Positions 4,101 to 5,801 of a stretch of 5,801 nt of DNA are shown here, in pieces. The notes beneath the pieces are model-generated. The model was not told the DNA's origin, did no database searches, and was given only the letters and a program-made list of their open reading frames with translations. Each line of letters begins with the position of its first letter. Positions within the stretch are counted from its first letter, which is position 1. The position numbers and the translations under genes are program-made. This stretch comes from Thermoplasmatota archaeon (GTDB lineage: Archaea > Thermoplasmatota > Penumbrarchaeia > Penumbrarchaeales > Penumbrarchaeaceae), in the NCBI GenBank assembly GCA_030595585.1, contig JAUVCY010000140.1, positions 1 through 5,801 on the forward strand, read 5' to 3'.

Positions 4101-5801
4101 ATGAGCGACCCCACGGATATCATCGGCACCATGGATTACGAACGAAAGCAGGTCTCAAAGGGCTACAGCGGTGAAACGCTGAAGGTGGACATTTCACATG
4201 GTACCTTCGAGATCAAGGAGGTGACCGGCCTGATGAAGGAGAAGTTCATCGGGGGAAAGGGTTTCGACCTCTATCTACTCTGGCAGGCGGTCACCGGAGA
4301 GACGAAATGGAATTCGGAGGAGAACGAGATAGTGATATCCTCCGGCCCCCTGGGCGGCACTTCGGTCTACCCGGGGTCGGGAAAGTCCATCGTGGTGTCC
4401 ATTTCCCCCCTCACCGGATCCATAATGGACAGCAATGTGGGTGGATATTTCGGACCCTACCTCAAGTTCGCTGGTTTCGATGCCCTGGAGATACAGGGTA
4501 AAAGTGACCAACCGGTCGTCCTGGTCATCGACGGGATAGACGGGAAAGTGTGGCTTGAAAAAGCACCGCGGGACCTGTCGGATGAAGCTTACGAGATAAC
4601 CAGCCACTATCATGAGAAGATAGGCAAGGGAGAGCCTGGAAAGGTGTCCGTTGTCTGTGCGGGCACCGCCGCTGGAAAGGCGATGATGGGCTGCCTGAAC
4701 TTCTCATGGTTCGATCAGAAGAGGGGTATCTTCAGGCTGAAACAGGCGGGCAGGGGTGGAATGGGTACAGTATTTGCCGATAAGGGGATCAAGGCGATCG
4801 TTGCCAGGTGTCCCACGGTATCGATAAACTCGAACAGGCCCGCGGACAAGAAGGCCCTGATGGAGGTGGCCAGGTCCCATTCCGGTGAGATAGTTGCCCT
4901 GGACCCCAAGCAGAACGAGATGGCAAGGGTTGGAACGGCCCATCTGACAACGATCATGGACGATTACGATCTCCTTCCCACGTGCAACTACAAGTTCGGA
5001 ACGGGGAAGGATATCGGCTGTGACACGGAGGTCATGGGAAGGGAGGCGTACCGGAAGCGGTTCGACAAGGGGTTCGATGGATGCTGGATCGGTTGTACGG
5101 TGGCCTGCGCGCATGGCGTGAAGGATTTCCTCCTGACCTCCGGCCCGTCGAAAGGGGAGAGGGTGTGGGTGGACGGCCCGGAATATGAGACCATTGCCGG
5201 GTGCGGGTCCAACTGCGGGATATTCGATCCTGACCACGTCATAGAGATGAACTACTGGTGTGATACCTACGGGCTGGATACGATCTCGGTGGGGACCTCG
5301 ATCGCCTTCGTGATGGAGTGCTACGAGAACGGCCTGATCGATAAGGAGAACACGGGCGGCCTTGAGCTCAACTTCGGCAACAGGGAGGCGTCCCTGGAGC
5401 TCCTCCATCAGATGGCGAGGGGAGAGGGGTTCGGGTCCATTCTGGGAAAGGGCATCAGGAACATGAAGAGGATATTCCACGAGGAGTTCGGTGCCGACCT
5501 GGAGTTCATGAATGACATAGGAATGGAGGCCAAGGGCCTGGAGTATTCCGAGTACATGACCAAGGAGTCCCTTGCCCAGCAGGGGGGATACGGCCTGGCC
5601 TTGAAGGGCCCACAGCACGATGAGGCCTGGTTGATCTTCCTGGACATGGTGCATAATTTCATGCCCACCTTCGAGCAGAAGGCGGAGGCGCTCCACTGGT
5701 TCCCCATGTTCAGGACCTGGTTCAGCCTCTGTGGACTTTGCAAGCTTCCATGGAACGATATCGTCCCGGAGGACAACAAAGTTATGGAGGAGCCTGCCAA
5801 G
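4101..5801 (+). CDS. Tungstopterin aldehyde ferredoxin oxidoreductase family protein, C-terminus cut by window edge
   Basis: 567 codons are present without a stop; the family is usually 600-640 residues, so only the C-terminal tail is missing. Family members oxidise aldehydes to acids, or handle other low-potential redox substrates, with a tungsten bis-pterin cofactor and a [4Fe-4S] cluster, passing electrons to ferredoxin. Visible motifs are IGGKGFD (50-56), SNVGGYFGPYLK (111-122), AGRGGMG (216-222, pterin phosphate site), GPEYET (359-364), DTYGLD (388-393, first pterin motif) and H506, aligning with the active-site His of Pyrococcus AOR. Cluster cysteines appear to be C328, C332 and C336, spaced CxxxCxxxC instead of the usual CxxCxxxC, with C547 as the likely fourth. 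The second pterin motif DxxGLC reads SLCGLC (542-547), so Asp is Ser. About 20 residues precede the usual GYxG(K/E) start of the family. The substrate cannot be read from sequence; this looks like a divergent clade rather than classic AOR, FOR or GAPOR. Divergent from the transmembrane regulator. Confidence 0.9.
   Translation, partial: MSDPTDIIGTMDYERKQVSKGYSGETLKVDISHGTFEIKEVTGLMKEKFIGGKGFDLYLLWQAVTGETKWNSEENEIVISSGPLGGTSVYPGSGKSIVVSISPLTGSIMDSNVGGYFGPYLKFAGFDALEIQGKSDQPVVLVIDGIDGKVWLEKAPRDLSDEAYEITSHYHEKIGKGEPGKVSVVCAGTAAGKAMMGCLNFSWFDQKRGIFRLKQAGRGGMGTVFADKGIKAIVARCPTVSINSNRPADKKALMEVARSHSGEIVALDPKQNEMARVGTAHLTTIMDDYDLLPTCNYKFGTGKDIGCDTEVMGREAYRKRFDKGFDGCWIGCTVACAHGVKDFLLTSGPSKGERVWVDGPEYETIAGCGSNCGIFDPDHVIEMNYWCDTYGLDTISVGTSIAFVMECYENGLIDKENTGGLELNFGNREASLELLHQMARGEGFGSILGKGIRNMKRIFHEEFGADLEFMNDIGMEAKGLEYSEYMTKESLAQQGGYGLALKGPQHDEAWLIFLDMVHNFMPTFEQKAEALHWFPMFRTWFSLCGLCKLPWNDIVPEDNKVMEEPAK

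Noticed and set aside
4704..5696. 330-codon open frame on the minus strand, antisense to the AOR gene
   Set aside because: The plus strand encodes a clear AOR with family motifs throughout this span. The antisense frame is a by-product of its G/C-biased third positions; its translation is rich in His/Leu/Pro/Arg with no recognisable domain and no ribosome binding site.

Overview
The window looks like chromosomal DNA from an anaerobic archaeon, most plausibly a Euryarchaeota or Thermoplasmatota lineage. This placement is inference. It rests on archaeal-type TATA boxes upstream of genes, a probably leaderless gene, frequent AGG/AGA arginine codons, a tungsten-type aldehyde ferredoxin oxidoreductase (AOR) family protein, and a membrane-anchored winged-helix regulator of a type common in Euryarchaeota. 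No rRNA, tRNA, CRISPR array, transposon or phage gene is visible.

Layout: (1) 1-588, minus strand, is the N-terminal 196 residues of a LeuA-type 2-isopropylmalate synthase that runs off the left edge. (2) 589-797 is a divergent intergenic region with a good ribosome binding site on each side, a tandem GAAAGT repeat and a perfect GGCCAT-ATA-ATGGCC inverted repeat. (3) 798-1475, plus strand, encodes a 225-residue soluble protein I do not recognise. (4) It converges, with a 7-base gap between stop codons, on a long minus-strand gene at 1483-3924. That gene encodes an 813-residue cysteine-free transmembrane regulator: an N-terminal signal or anchor, about 600 residues of beta-rich ectodomain ending in a CARDB-like domain, one membrane helix, then two cytoplasmic winged helix-turn-helix domains. 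(5) 3925-4100 is a compact divergent promoter region. (6) 4101-5801, plus strand, is the first 567 codons of an AOR-family tungstopterin oxidoreductase, cut by the right edge.

The most interesting unit is the pair formed by (4) and (6). A regulator that appears built to sense something outside the cell and bind DNA inside it sits head-to-head with an oxidoreductase gene. Their promoters lie within about 180 bases and share a near-identical 9-base motif. The working hypothesis, which is inference, is that the regulator controls itself and the AOR. The AOR is itself divergent: its iron-sulfur motif reads CxxxCxxxC rather than CxxCxxxC, and two other usual family motifs are altered. leuA and the 225-residue protein show no visible functional link to this pair.
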